64,000 nt of DNA from Neobacillus rhizophilus (GCF_018343535.1 NZ_JAGYPF010000005.1:744001-808000); one strand, 5' to 3'. Counted from the stretch's first letter, positions 17,080 through 27,888 are shown. Program-made: numbers and translations. The notes: a model not told the origin generated them from the sequence alone.

Positions 17080-17856
17080 TTATTTTGCCTGTGCTTCTGC
17101 AGGTTTTTTTGCATACAGCTTTTGACTAATTAAAGTTTGAACAGTCAGGAACGTTCCCCCCACAACCCAGTAAAGCGGCAGAGCGGCCGGTGCACTGAAA
17201 GAAAACATGACGATCATAAGTGGGGACATTAACCCCATAAATTTCATTTGTTGACGCTGCTGTTCTGGCATGGTTGACTGAGAAACTCTAAATTGGAAAT
17301 AATAAATAATCCCTGCAATGATAGTGATTACGATATCAGGATGCCCCAAACTAAACCATAAAAATTTATGGGAAGCAATTTCTTGGGAGCCGCGAATTGC
17401 ATAGTAAAAGCCTGTTAAAATCGGCATCTGAATAAGAATTGGAAGGCAGCCCATATTTAATGGGTTAACACCATGCTTTTGATATAGTCCCATCATTTCA
17501 GCTTGCAGTTCTTGTTTTTTCTTTGGGTCCTTTTCGGCCTTCATCTTCTTTTGAATTGCATCCATCTCAGGCTTTAAGGCATCCATTTTTTCTTTCATAT
17601 GCATTTGATTTTTATATTGTCTAAGCATTAACGGCATTAACACAAGCCTGATGATTAAAGTTACGAAAATAATCGCCAGTCCATAGTTTCCGCTAAAAAC
17701 TTCTGCGAAGAAGTGAATAATTTTTGCAAATGGTTCAACAAAGTAGGTATGGAAGAAACCATCATTTTTCCCGCTTGGCTGGGAAGAGCATGCAGATAAT
17801 AGTAATACAGAAAAAGATAGAATAATTAATAGTAACGATGATTTAAGTTTTTTCAT
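17080..17856 (-). CDS. yidC: membrane protein insertase YidC2 (YqjG-like)
   Basis: Inserts and folds membrane proteins, with or without Sec. The 258-residue lipoprotein has signal peptide and lipobox LLLSAC, then the Oxa1 domain with the conserved Arg in LIIRLVLMPL, a charged cytosolic loop, MGCLPILIQMPILTGFYYAI and PAALPLYWVVGG. The loop KDPKKKQELQAEMMGLYQ resembles B. subtilis YqjG (YidC2) more than SpoIIIJ. AGGAGG lies 4 bases before the ATG and is predicted to be masked by the upstream leader ORF. In B. subtilis YqjG is induced through stalling of MifM when SpoIIIJ activity is low. Confidence 0.93.
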   Translation of the reverse strand: MKKLKSSLLLIILSFSVLLLSACSSQPSGKNDGFFHTYFVEPFAKIIHFFAEVFSGNYGLAIIFVTLIIRLVLMPLMLRQYKNQMHMKEKMDALKPEMDAIQKKMKAEKDPKKKQELQAEMMGLYQKHGVNPLNMGCLPILIQMPILTGFYYAIRGSQEIASHKFLWFSLGHPDIVITIIAGIIYYFQFRVSQSTMPEQQRQQMKFMGLMSPLMIVMFSFSAPAALPLYWVVGGTFLTVQTLISQKLYAKKPAEAQAK

Positions 17857-17907
17857 ATTTCCTCCTAAAGGTATGATTTAGTAAAGATTAGCGAATAAGA
17901 AGGAAAT
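17857..17907 (-). promoter_or_regulatory. SD-sequestering stem-loop between leader ORF and yidC2
   Basis: In the mRNA (minus strand) AUUUCCUUCU, inside the last codons of the leader ORF (17898-17907), can pair over all 10 bases (one G-U) with AGGAGGAAAU (17857-17866), the yidC2 ribosome-binding site. A ribosome held a few codons upstream would open the stem and free the site. This is the logic of B. subtilis mifM-yqjG. Confidence 0.75.
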
Positions 17908-18180
17908 TGGCTTTTCAGAATCATCGTCCCGGAAACACGCTTTTCTTCGCATAAATTTAACGATTCTTATTAAAATAAAACTAATCGTTAAACTACTTTT
18001 TTTCTTATAAAAAAACAGCGGGTGAATAATTTTGGAGCCGTATGGGTTCGAAAGCGAACCAACTGATGAGGATTCTACACCCCAAGCCCACAAATTTTTA
18101 AAAACCAGTCCTAGATAAATACTCATATAAAGGGCTGTTAAAGTATTAATATCTGAATGATCGATTAATAATTGAAACAA
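17878..18180 (-). CDS. MifM-like regulatory leader peptide (candidate)
   Basis: A 100-residue ORF ends 21 bases before yidC2. An N-terminal hydrophobic segment (LTALYMSIYLGLVFKNLWAW, near residues 14-33) could be a membrane anchor. Near the C terminus it reads IRIVKFMRRKACFRDDDSEK, close in layout to the MifM arrest region as I remember it (RITTWIRKVFRMN... followed by DEED): Arg-Ile, an aromatic, basic residues, then an acidic run. The codons just after the acidic run form the stem that masks the yidC2 site. Start choice: TTG at 18180 has GAGGTG 6 bases upstream. GTG at 18189 is possible but poorly spaced. An out-of-frame ATG at 18184 also competes. Length is close to MifM (95 residues). Confidence 0.7.
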   Translation of the reverse strand: MFQLLIDHSDINTLTALYMSIYLGLVFKNLWAWGVESSSVGSLSNPYGSKIIHPLFFYKKKSSLTISFILIRIVKFMRRKACFRDDDSEKPISFLFANLY

Positions 18181-18289
18181 ACATTTCACCTCGCATCAGG
18201 TAACCAATGATATGAGTATATAAGAGAATAGCCAAATAATCAATTATTGTTGTGATGTTAATGTTTGGGTCTAAATGTTCATGAAAAGT

Positions 18290-18326
18290 AAAGAACACTT
18301 ACTCCCGGAAGGAATTAGTGTTCTTT
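18290..18326 (-). terminator. pflBA terminator
   Basis: On the minus strand AAAGAACACT pairs with AGTGTTCTTT and is followed by ACTTTTC. The 5' arm includes the last codons of pflA. Confidence 0.8.
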
Positions 18327-19064
18327 AGGTTTTTGCCAATGTGCAGTTAACATTGAATGGGCAAAATTAACTTTCTCTTCGCTTGGCGGTTCCACATCCT
18401 TTAAAGGGTATTCATGGCCAAGTGCTTCCCATTTATAAACGCCCAGTTTATGGTAAGGGAGAATTTCAATTTTTCGAACGTTTTCAAGTGTACCAATGAA
18501 TTCACCAAGATTCTTCAAGTCTTCCTGTGCATCAGTTACAGATGGAACTAAAACGTGACGAACCCAAATCGGGACATTTCGGTCTGATAAAAACTTGGCA
18601 AACTCGAGAATATGGTCATTTGCCATACCGGTCAACTGGATATGCTTTTTCCTGTTTATATGTTTCAAATCAAGCAATATTAAATCGGTGTAAAGTAACA
18701 GTTCTTCAAGCTGTTCGATGAACAGCTTGGAATGGGAAAAGCAGCCCCCGGAGGAATCGATGGTTGTATGGATTCCTTTCTTTTTACACTCCTTAAATAA
18801 TTCAATGAGAAAGGGAACCTGCAGGAGGGGTTCACCGCCGCTAACGGTAATGCCGCCTCCTGAGGCTTGGATAAATGGTAGATACGATTCCAAGTCATCC
18901 ATGATTTCGGAAACTGTAATATCCTTTCCAGTGCCGATTTCCCAAGTATCGGCATTATGACAAAATTGGCAGCGCAGCAGACAGCCTTGTGTAAAAATTA
19001 CATAGCGGATTCCTGGCCCATCTACGGTTCCTAATGTTTCAATAGAATGAATGTTTCCGTTCAT
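18315..19064 (-). CDS. pflA: pyruvate formate-lyase activating enzyme
   Basis: Radical-SAM enzyme that generates the glycyl radical on PflB under anoxia. The 249-residue protein starts MNGNIHSIETLGTVDGPGIR and carries the CX3CX2C cluster motif in CLLRCQFCHN near residue 30 and the SAM-binding GGG(I)TVSGGEPL region. I chose ATG 19064, with AGAGGAG 7 bases upstream, rather than the further upstream in-frame start. It follows pflB at 84 bases and probably shares its transcript. Confidence 0.95.
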   Translation of the reverse strand: MNGNIHSIETLGTVDGPGIRYVIFTQGCLLRCQFCHNADTWEIGTGKDITVSEIMDDLESYLPFIQASGGGITVSGGEPLLQVPFLIELFKECKKKGIHTTIDSSGGCFSHSKLFIEQLEELLLYTDLILLDLKHINRKKHIQLTGMANDHILEFAKFLSDRNVPIWVRHVLVPSVTDAQEDLKNLGEFIGTLENVRKIEILPYHKLGVYKWEALGHEYPLKDVEPPSEEKVNFAHSMLTAHWQKPKEH

Positions 19065-19148
19065 GGTGATTCTCCTCTCATTAAAAGCGCAACTAAGCCT
19101 CATGAACCGCCCTTAGGGGCTCCCCAATCGGCTAGTTTTCTTTATTTC

Positions 19149-21374
<2,226 letters not shown>

Positions 21375-21403
21375 GTTTTTTCACCTCTAAATGAAATAAA
21401 AGT

Positions 21404-21596
21404 TTATATAACAGATTGGTTGTGATTTCTACACTTAAAGTATAACAGGTTAACAATCTGTAATAAGGGATAATTGTTAAGATATTGTGAAATGAAGAAT
21501 TTGGTGGAGTTTTTCAAGTGGAATTTGAACGAATTATGAACAAGTTAACAAACTGTTTCATTTTTCTTATATAACAAACAACGTCTGTTATATAAG
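21404..21596. promoter_or_regulatory. pflB upstream region with TTATATAACA repeats
   Basis: CTTATATAACA (21566-21576) and TGTTATATAAG (21586-21596) form a perfect 11-bp inverted repeat. A third copy of the half-site, TTATATAACA, lies at 21404-21413 next to the pflB start. ACAGATTG/CAATCTGT is another inverted pair in between. An operator for an anaerobic regulator is possible. I see no clean FNR or Rex site here. Confidence 0.4.
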
Positions 21597-21647
21597 AAGG
21601 GATCAACAATAACAGCATCTATATAGTGATTACTAGTGAAACAGCAT

Positions 21648-21678
21648 AAAAAAACAGGAGAAAAACGCTCCTGTTTTA
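21648..21678 (-). terminator. cupredoxin gene terminator
   Basis: On the minus strand AAAACAGGAG pairs with CTCCTGTTTT and runs into TTTTTTT. The first arm overlaps the stop codon. Confidence 0.92.
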
Positions 21679-22134
21679 ATCGACGACAATATCAGCAATC
21701 ATCGGACCATTATGGGCACGATTGGAATGAACTTCACAGATTAATCGGTATGTGCCTTCTTTCTTGAATTGCAGCGGCACGACAGTTTCTTCACCTTTCT
21801 TTACCGTACCCTTGATATCTGTTCCTTCGATATAGAATGGATGCTCTTCCCCGTTAATGCCGGTAATAAATAATTTCACCTTTTCGTCTTTTTCTATAAT
21901 GATTTGACTAGGATCCCAACGATAGGCCTCAATATCTTTCCCGTTTTTCATTTTGGATTTGTATTCAACAGTGACCATATGGATTTCTCGTATTTTTCCA
22001 TCTGTTTGCTGGTTAAAGACCGCGGCATCACCAGCTTTTAATAGAAACCAGGATGATATTGCAGCAAGCATAATACCTATAGCTAAAACGAAAAGCAGTG
22101 TATCCTTTTTCAATACTAAAAATTTCACAAGCAT
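21676..22134 (-). CDS. membrane-anchored cupredoxin-domain protein
   Basis: The 152-residue protein has one N-terminal membrane segment (residues about 8-32) and then a cupredoxin fold outside the cell. The C-terminal copper-binding loop reads CEVHSNRAHNGPM, with Cys, His and Met of the type seen in CuA/nitrous-oxide-reductase-like or cytochrome-oxidase subunit II domains, but with a single Cys. The start at ATG 22134 (GAGGGGGGT upstream) is preferred. A GTG two codons later is possible. Role may be electron transfer or copper handling. Confidence 0.75.
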   Translation of the reverse strand: MLVKFLVLKKDTLLFVLAIGIMLAAISSWFLLKAGDAAVFNQQTDGKIREIHMVTVEYKSKMKNGKDIEAYRWDPSQIIIEKDEKVKLFITGINGEEHPFYIEGTDIKGTVKKGEETVVPLQFKKEGTYRLICEVHSNRAHNGPMIADIVVD

Positions 22135-22360
22135 ACCCCCCTCTAATATTTGCCCTAGTCTATTCATATGCCGGATAGGTAGGAAAACTTGTCTACTTTT
22201 TTTCATTTGATTTTCGAATTGCCTCCGGCCGATGGTTGAACGTTCGATAAAATGTCTACACTTGTAATAAGTCACCTCAAGAAAGTAAGAAATTGCTTTG
22301 TATTTCTTTCATAAACGTTTATAGTAAAGTCAGGGATGATACGAATACTAGGTGATTATT

Positions 22361-24892
22361 TTGAAGGGTTATCAGAAGGATAAAATTTTTAAGATTGTAA
22401 AATTTTTATTCCCATTGCTTTTATTAATTTTTGCGATTTTTGAAATAAAAAAGTTTGTGGGAAATTTAGATGTTCATATGCTAGAAAACGAATTAAATCA
22501 ACTCAATTTTTTGACGCTGCTCCTTATCATTGGCGTTACCTTTTCGGCTGTTTTACCGATGCTTTTGTATGATGTGATTTTAGTTCGGATTTTAGGGGCA
22601 AAGGTCCCTAAAAAAGAATTGTTAGAGCAATCGTTTATTGCCAATTCCTTTTCTAATTTAATCGGATTCGGCGGGTTAATCGGGGCAGCGTTAAGAACGT
22701 ACTTTTTTCACAAACTTGAACAGGATAAGCGGCGATTACTCAGTGTGATTGCAACGGTTTCCCTATTTTATTTGGCAGGCATCTCATTGTTATCGTGGGC
22801 AGCGGCACTATGGTTCCGGAAGTTCCCTTTATTTGTCGATACCAAATGGCTTTATTTTGCAGTGTTGGGTGTCGCCCTTTATCTTCCAGTCTTTTTAATC
22901 ATACATAGAATGAATGCTAAAAAAGGCAAGCAATCTTTGATTAAGGTAAAAGAGGGAACCAAGCTCATTGGGGTTTCCTTTGTTGAATGGATAGCTGTCT
23001 TTTTTGCTATTTATCTATTGACCAGAATTCTGGGTATCCCAATCCGAATCGAAGATCTCTTTCCTGTCTATATTGCTGCTGTTTGCGCCGGAATCATCAG
23101 TATGATACCGGGCGGTCTTGGCTCATTCGATTTAGTTTTTATTTGGGGGATGCAGGAATTTCATATGGCCGAGGAAAAAGTCCTCGTTCTGCTTCTGTTG
23201 TATCGGGTAGGCTATTACTTGCTGCCGTTTATCGTAAGTCTCATTTTTTTTGTGAAGCTTTATTGGGAAAGATGGAACCAGTCATGGAATAATTTGCCTA
23301 ACGCGATATTAGAGGTATTTAGCCACGTCATTTTGACTATGCTAGTGTTTTTATCAGGGCTTATCCTGCTTTTATCTGCAAGTGTGCCGGGGATTATGTC
23401 AAGGCTTAAAATTGCCCAGGAACTGTTATCGTTTCCGATTATTAATGTTTCCCATCAACTCTCTGTTGCTGCCGGATTTTTGCTGTTAGGATTATCGAGA
23501 GGCATTGAATATAGAGTGAAACGGACATATGAATTAACAATGGCAGCCTTAATTCTTGCAGCACTGTTTTCCATTTTTAAAGGGATTGATTATGAAGAAG
23601 CCATCTTCTTAATTATTGTCGCCATCCTACTTAGAGTTTCTAAAGGGCAGTTCTATCGGGAAAGCTATGTATTAACCTGGGGAAGAACAATCTTTGATAT
23701 TGCTTTAATTGTAATAATTACATCGATGTATATCATCATTGGCTATTTAAATTTACCGGATGCCAAATTGGCGCTGCCTGCAAAATTATTGCCATATGTG
23801 ATTATCGATTATCACGATTTATTTATGAGTGCGGGAATTGGTTTGTTTATTGCTGTTTCAATCCTTGCCATTGGCTATCTCAACAGCTTATCGAAAAAAT
23901 GGAAATTTGAATCATCGTTGACACAGGAACAGGAAATCCTTCAGCATTTACATAAATATCAGGGGAAAGTCTTGTCCCATCTCATTTTCTTGCACGATAA
24001 ATATATTTTCTGGAACAAAAAAAGAAATGTTATGATTTCATTTCAAAAATATGCGGATAAACTGGTGATCCTCGGTGATCCAATTGGAGAACTAAATGAT
24101 CTATCCTCCGCCATTGAAGAATTTCAGGAAATTGCCGACCTGCATGGATTTTCGCTTGTATTCTATCAGGTTAGTGAAGAAATGCTTCCATACCTTTATA
24201 ATCATGGATTTGCCTTTTTTAAATTGGGGGAAGAGGCCTTTGTGAAATTGCGGGAATTTTCATTGGCTGGAAGTAAAATGAAAGGATTACGGGCCATTAA
24301 AAACAAATTTACCAGTGAAAATTTTCGTTATGAATTGGTAAATCCGCCTCATTCTAGTGAGCTTTTAAAGGAAATGCGGGAAGTTTCAAATGATTGGCTC
24401 CAGGGAAGCAAGGAAAAGGGATATTCGCTGGGATTCTTTGATGAAGCTTACCTTAATAAGGCCCCTATTGCACTTGTAAAGGATAGTAATAGTAGAATTA
24501 TTGGCTTCATGAGCATGATGTATGTTTATGATGATAACCAGACTATTTCGGTGGATTTAATGAGATTCCGTCCGGATGTAGAATCAGGTAGCGTGGATTT
24601 TCTGTTTCTCTCCTTAATGGATTGGGCGAAGGAACAGGGGTACCGGCGTTTTAATATGGGTATGGCCCCATTGGCAAATGTTGGTCTTTCCAAGTTTTCT
24701 TTTTTAAGTGAGAAAATTGCGGCGCAAATTTTCCTGCACGGTCATTTTTTCTATCATTTTCAAGGCTTAAGAAAATTCAAAGAAAAATATACAAATATTT
24801 GGGAACCAAAATATTTAGCCTATCGGAAAAAATCTTCTCTACCGTTTATTATGGCACAAATTACCCTGTTGATTTCGAAAAGAAGGGCATAG
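22361..24892 (+). CDS. mprF: lysylphosphatidylglycerol synthase/flippase
   Basis: Adds lysine from Lys-tRNA to phosphatidylglycerol and flips the product, lowering surface charge and giving resistance to cationic peptides. The 843-residue protein has an N-terminal flippase half with many membrane segments (to about residue 510) and a C-terminal cytosolic transferase half, including DLMRFRPDVESGSVDFLF and FNMGMAPLANVGLS. The best start is TTG 22361, since AGGTGAT lies 5 bases upstream. The GTG at 22352 overlaps that site. Hairpin terminator after the stop. Confidence 0.94.
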   Translation: MKGYQKDKIFKIVKFLFPLLLLIFAIFEIKKFVGNLDVHMLENELNQLNFLTLLLIIGVTFSAVLPMLLYDVILVRILGAKVPKKELLEQSFIANSFSNLIGFGGLIGAALRTYFFHKLEQDKRRLLSVIATVSLFYLAGISLLSWAAALWFRKFPLFVDTKWLYFAVLGVALYLPVFLIIHRMNAKKGKQSLIKVKEGTKLIGVSFVEWIAVFFAIYLLTRILGIPIRIEDLFPVYIAAVCAGIISMIPGGLGSFDLVFIWGMQEFHMAEEKVLVLLLLYRVGYYLLPFIVSLIFFVKLYWERWNQSWNNLPNAILEVFSHVILTMLVFLSGLILLLSASVPGIMSRLKIAQELLSFPIINVSHQLSVAAGFLLLGLSRGIEYRVKRTYELTMAALILAALFSIFKGIDYEEAIFLIIVAILLRVSKGQFYRESYVLTWGRTIFDIALIVIITSMYIIIGYLNLPDAKLALPAKLLPYVIIDYHDLFMSAGIGLFIAVSILAIGYLNSLSKKWKFESSLTQEQEILQHLHKYQGKVLSHLIFLHDKYIFWNKKRNVMISFQKYADKLVILGDPIGELNDLSSAIEEFQEIADLHGFSLVFYQVSEEMLPYLYNHGFAFFKLGEEAFVKLREFSLAGSKMKGLRAIKNKFTSENFRYELVNPPHSSELLKEMREVSNDWLQGSKEKGYSLGFFDEAYLNKAPIALVKDSNSRIIGFMSMMYVYDDNQTISVDLMRFRPDVESGSVDFLFLSLMDWAKEQGYRRFNMGMAPLANVGLSKFSFLSEKIAAQIFLHGHFFYHFQGLRKFKEKYTNIWEPKYLAYRKKSSLPFIMAQITLLISKRRA

Positions 24893-24901
24893 ATAATGAA
24901 A

Positions 24902-24938
24902 GGTGGCTGGCACATATGGGTCAGCCGCTTTTTTTTAT
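24902..24938 (+). terminator. mprF terminator
   Basis: GTGGCTG and CAGCCGC form a hairpin with one G-U pair, followed by TTTTTTTTAT. Confidence 0.82.
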
Positions 24939-25021
24939 ATAAATTTCCAAAAAGGACTCTTCATATCTATAAATATTTGGTAAAATCAATTAGGTAATTA
25001 GTCATGGATAGGGTGTTGTCA

Positions 25022-26173
25022 TTGAGTAAATGGATTTTAATTTTCATAACAGTCTTGTTCTTATTTTCAAACCAAATTCCCGCCTTTGCAGAAGGGACTG
25101 GGGACCTGCTATTAAAAAGTGAATCAGCGGTGCTTTTGGATACTGAAACGAATGCGGTTCTCTACGGGAAAAATGCGGACGAAAAAATGTATCCTGCCAG
25201 CGTTACGAAAATCGCTACAGCAATTTATGCTATTGAAAAAGGGAATTTAGATAGTATTGCGACAGTCAGTGCCAATGCTGTTAGACAAGATGGTACAAGG
25301 GTCTATTTAGTGGAAGGTGAACAAGTGCCGCTAAAAAAACTAATCCAAGGGATGCTGATCAATTCAGGGAATGACGCCGCAGTGGCGACTGCGGAACATA
25401 TTGACGGCAGTGTTGACCTTTTTGCGGAACATATAAATGAATATTTAAAAACAGTTATTGGGGTTAAAAATACTCACTTTACAAACCCAAGCGGCCTTCA
25501 CGATGACAATCATTATACAACCGCAATGGATTTGGCATTGATTACGAACTATGCCATGAAGAGTCCCCAATTTGCCGAGATTTTTGGAACAAAAAGATTA
25601 CATTGGGAGGGCCAGTCCTGGAATACTGACCTTATCACTCATCATCTTATGTTAAAAGGCGAACTGCCATACTCGGGAATAACCGGGGGGAAAACAGGAT
25701 ATACCACGGTATCGAAACAAACTTTGGCCACCACTGCTGATAATGGAAATTTAAAATTAACGGCGATTGTCCTAAAATCAGACCAAAAAAGAGACAAATA
25801 TGATGATACAGCCATACTGTTTGATTATGGATTTAATGAATATGTTCATTCTACCTTAAAACATGGGGAAGTTTATAAGAGCGGCGAAAAGGAATTTCTT
25901 TTGGATAATGATCTCCTTGTAACGGAGGATAAAAACGGAATTGTAAAAAAGGTCAACAGTACCGGCCAGTTATCTATTGAAAATCCAAATGGGCAGGTTC
26001 TTCAGGTGGCTCAGTTAAAACAAAAGGAAGAACCAAAACCTGTGGAAACTTCTTTAAAATCAAGTAAATCCACTAATAAGCAGGAATATGCAGCACCATA
26101 CTTTTGGATTATCATAGCTGCGGCTGCTGCAGTTTTGATAGGTGCAGGGAAAAAAATAACAGGTAAAATGTAG
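25022..26173 (+). CDS. D-alanyl-D-alanine carboxypeptidase (PBP5/DacF type)
   Basis: Removes the terminal D-Ala from peptidoglycan stem peptides. The protein (383 residues from TTG 25022) has a signal peptide ending near PAFA, the serine-enzyme motifs SVTK (SxxK), SGN (SxN) and KTG in GGKTGYTT, and a C-terminal extension ending in a hydrophobic segment (WIIIAAAAAVLIGAG) plus basic tail, so it is likely membrane-anchored. The TTG is preferred because AGGGTG lies 6 bases upstream. The ATG at 25004 lacks a site. DacF in B. subtilis is a spore-cortex enzyme. Here the exact paralogue is not clear. Confidence 0.9.
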   Translation: MSKWILIFITVLFLFSNQIPAFAEGTGDLLLKSESAVLLDTETNAVLYGKNADEKMYPASVTKIATAIYAIEKGNLDSIATVSANAVRQDGTRVYLVEGEQVPLKKLIQGMLINSGNDAAVATAEHIDGSVDLFAEHINEYLKTVIGVKNTHFTNPSGLHDDNHYTTAMDLALITNYAMKSPQFAEIFGTKRLHWEGQSWNTDLITHHLMLKGELPYSGITGGKTGYTTVSKQTLATTADNGNLKLTAIVLKSDQKRDKYDDTAILFDYGFNEYVHSTLKHGEVYKSGEKEFLLDNDLLVTEDKNGIVKKVNSTGQLSIENPNGQVLQVAQLKQKEEPKPVETSLKSSKSTNKQEYAAPYFWIIIAAAAAVLIGAGKKITGKM

Positions 26174-26182
26174 ACGAATATA

Positions 26183-26216
26183 GAAAGCCATGAAATGCTA
26201 AAGTTTCATGGCTTTC
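26183..26216. terminator. bidirectional terminator between dac gene and modB
   Basis: GAAAGCCATGAAA and TTTCATGGCTTTC form a perfect 13-bp hairpin that includes the 3' end of modB. Confidence 0.93.
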
Positions 26217-26868
26217 TTTGTGTTAAATTGGTTGTCAATAGCATTAAAAAGGAGATGAAGATCATTGAAATGACTAACAGCCAAGCTAATTTCATATTGC
26301 CTGTTTCCATTGCAACATATACAGCAGTGGGTGCCGTCTGGGTTTTCCCAGGGATATTGCCGGCAAACATGAGCGTGGCACCAAATTCGCCTAATGCTCT
26401 AGCAAAGCTAAGTATGAATCCGGAAACAATCGATCTTACTGATAGTGGAAGAGTTACTTGTAAAAAAACATTAAAATCACTTGCCCCGTCCATTTTCGCA
26501 GCCTCTTCGATATCCTTGTCCACGGCTTGAAATCCAGTTTTTACAGATTGGTACATTAACGGAAATGCAACAATAGTGGAGGCAATAATTGCTGCAAGCG
26601 GTGTAAAGATGATCGAGCGGTCGAAAAGGGTTTCGATAAAAGCCCCTGCCGGACTATTTTTTCCGAAAAAGAAAATTAATAAAAAGCCAATAACGGTAGG
26701 TGGCAAAACAATAGGCAACAGCATCAGGGTCTCTACGATCATTTTTCCTTTAAACTGTTTATCAGCAAATAACCTGCCAAATAAAATACCAAAGATTAGT
26801 GCCAATAGTGCAGAAATTATGGCCACTTTCAGTGACAATAAAATCGGGGGCCAAAATTCATTAAGCAT
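26206..26868 (-). CDS. modB: molybdate ABC transporter permease
   Basis: Membrane subunit of a ModABC importer. The 220-residue protein has five to six membrane segments and the ATPase-docking motif EEAAKMDGASDFNVF near residue 133. LPPTVIGF and ALGEFGATLMFAGN are typical of ModB. No modA or modC adjoins it: the neighbours are a carboxypeptidase and spore genes. So it is an orphan unless its partners are elsewhere. Molybdate uptake fits the molybdenum enzyme FdhF in this window. The ribosome-binding site is weak (GAGGAAG at 13 bases). Confidence 0.9.
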   Translation of the reverse strand: MLNEFWPPILLSLKVAIISALLALIFGILFGRLFADKQFKGKMIVETLMLLPIVLPPTVIGFLLIFFFGKNSPAGAFIETLFDRSIIFTPLAAIIASTIVAFPLMYQSVKTGFQAVDKDIEEAAKMDGASDFNVFLQVTLPLSVRSIVSGFILSFARALGEFGATLMFAGNIPGKTQTAPTAVYVAMETGNMKLAWLLVISMIFISFLMLLTTNLTQRKP

Positions 26869-26950
26869 AGTAGATAAAATACTTCCTCTCGAACGGCTGA
26901 TTATTCCCTCATTATAGCGAAAGCTACCAAGTCATAAAAGATATAAAACA

Positions 26951-26976
26951 AAAAAACTGCCAAATTGCAGTTTTTA
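26951..26976. terminator. terminator after frameshifted spore gene
   Basis: AAAAACTGC and GCAGTTTTT form a perfect 9-bp hairpin with flanking A and T runs, directly after the stop of the minus-strand reading ending at 26981. Confidence 0.88.
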
Positions 26977-26980
26977 TAGA

Positions 26981-27245
26981 TCATCTTTGTCTTTGGCCAA
27001 TAGCTGCTGGGCGCCCTGAATCAAAGGAGCTCGGAGAATCAATTTGGTCTCGGTCATCGACAAAGCTCCTATTTCCAAAGAAATCACTCTTATCACCAAA
27101 ATTTTGGCCGTAGCCTTGATTTTTTTGTCGGAATTATGCCACTCAGCCAGCAGGTTTTGGCCAATATTTACGGGGAAGCATTTTCAAAGGAATTAATTTT
27201 AATCATAAATATATTTATATTAATATATGGAACGGGAGTGGACAT
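26981..27245 (-). pseudogene. frameshifted GerPF-like small spore protein gene
   Basis: A start ATG at 27245 has a perfect AAGGAGGAG site. The reading MSTPVPYININ...INSFENASP stops, but one base more in the CCCC run at about 27175 restores VNIGQNLLAEWHNSDKK. One base more in the run of seven A at about 27120-27126 (minus strand) then restores NQGYGQNFGDKSDFFGN...DSPSSFDSGRP...RQR to a TGA at 26981. The 265-base span equals 88 codons plus stop minus two bases. The restored product looks like a small spore/GerP-type protein. Either a real pseudogene or two homopolymer sequencing errors. Confidence 0.6.
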
Positions 27246-27393
27246 GTCATCTCCTCCTTATAATTGCTTTTAAATATATGCAATTCCTTAATGTTTATGA
27301 GGAAATTAAGGATTAAAATAACTTTCAGTTAAGTATGATGAAGTAAGGCTTTGTTTTTTGCTTCCCTAATCAGGGGAGAGGGGGTGCGGATTG

Positions 27394-27888
27394 ATGGATA
27401 TGGAAAAATTGAAACAATGGCTGGAGATGGCAAAAAATATGCAGGGCGGGGATTTCTGGAACAATATCTTTGACCAAGAGTTTGCCCAACAATTTATGAA
27501 TGATACGCCTTTTAAGTCACCACCTTATGCCCATTCAAACCGGCAGCAGCCCGGCACCGATATGAAAAGCGAGAGAACGTTCCCTGCAATAGATTTAATG
27601 GAAGGGGAAGAGGAGGTAATGGTAGTGATTGAGCTCCCCGGTGTTTTAAAAGAAAACATAGAATTAGGTCTTAATGGCAATATACTCACCGTCAAAGGAA
27701 GAGCGCTGCCCATTCATCCACATTTGAAATATACTTATTCGGAAAGGTTTAACGGTGAATTCAATCGGCAGATTACCTTACCTGATACCGTAAATCCGCA
27801 GGATATCAGTGCTAAATTCTGGAATGGCTTATTAATAGTCAGTTATCAACGATTCGTACAAAAGGGCGAAATTATCCCAATTGAATAA
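27394..27888 (+). CDS. Hsp20/alpha-crystallin family protein (CotP-like)
   Basis: The 164-residue protein has an N-terminal Gln/Asn- and Met-rich stretch and an alpha-crystallin domain at about 65-160 (IDLMEGEEEVMVVIELPGV, NGNILTVKGRA, FNRQITLPDTVNPQDISA, GLLIVS). Divergent from the frameshifted spore gene and followed by a GerPC-like gene, it may be a spore-coat small heat-shock protein like CotP/CotM. The start at ATG 27394 is placed 7 bases after GAGGGGGTG. A TTG one codon earlier is possible. Confidence 0.82.
   Translation: MDMEKLKQWLEMAKNMQGGDFWNNIFDQEFAQQFMNDTPFKSPPYAHSNRQQPGTDMKSERTFPAIDLMEGEEEVMVVIELPGVLKENIELGLNGNILTVKGRALPIHPHLKYTYSERFNGEFNRQITLPDTVNPQDISAKFWNGLLIVSYQRFVQKGEIIPIE

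Noticed and set aside
18182..18184. ATG of a 12-codon ORF (18184 downwards) as an independent upstream peptide before yidC2
   Set aside because: It shares the GAGGTG site with the better-spaced TTG at 18180 of the arrest-leader ORF and encodes no recognisable motif; kept only as a competing start.
21415..21440. FNR or Rex site before pflB
   Set aside because: TGTGATTTCTACACT has the wrong spacing for FNR and TTGTGAAATGAAG near 21480 matches only half a Rex site.
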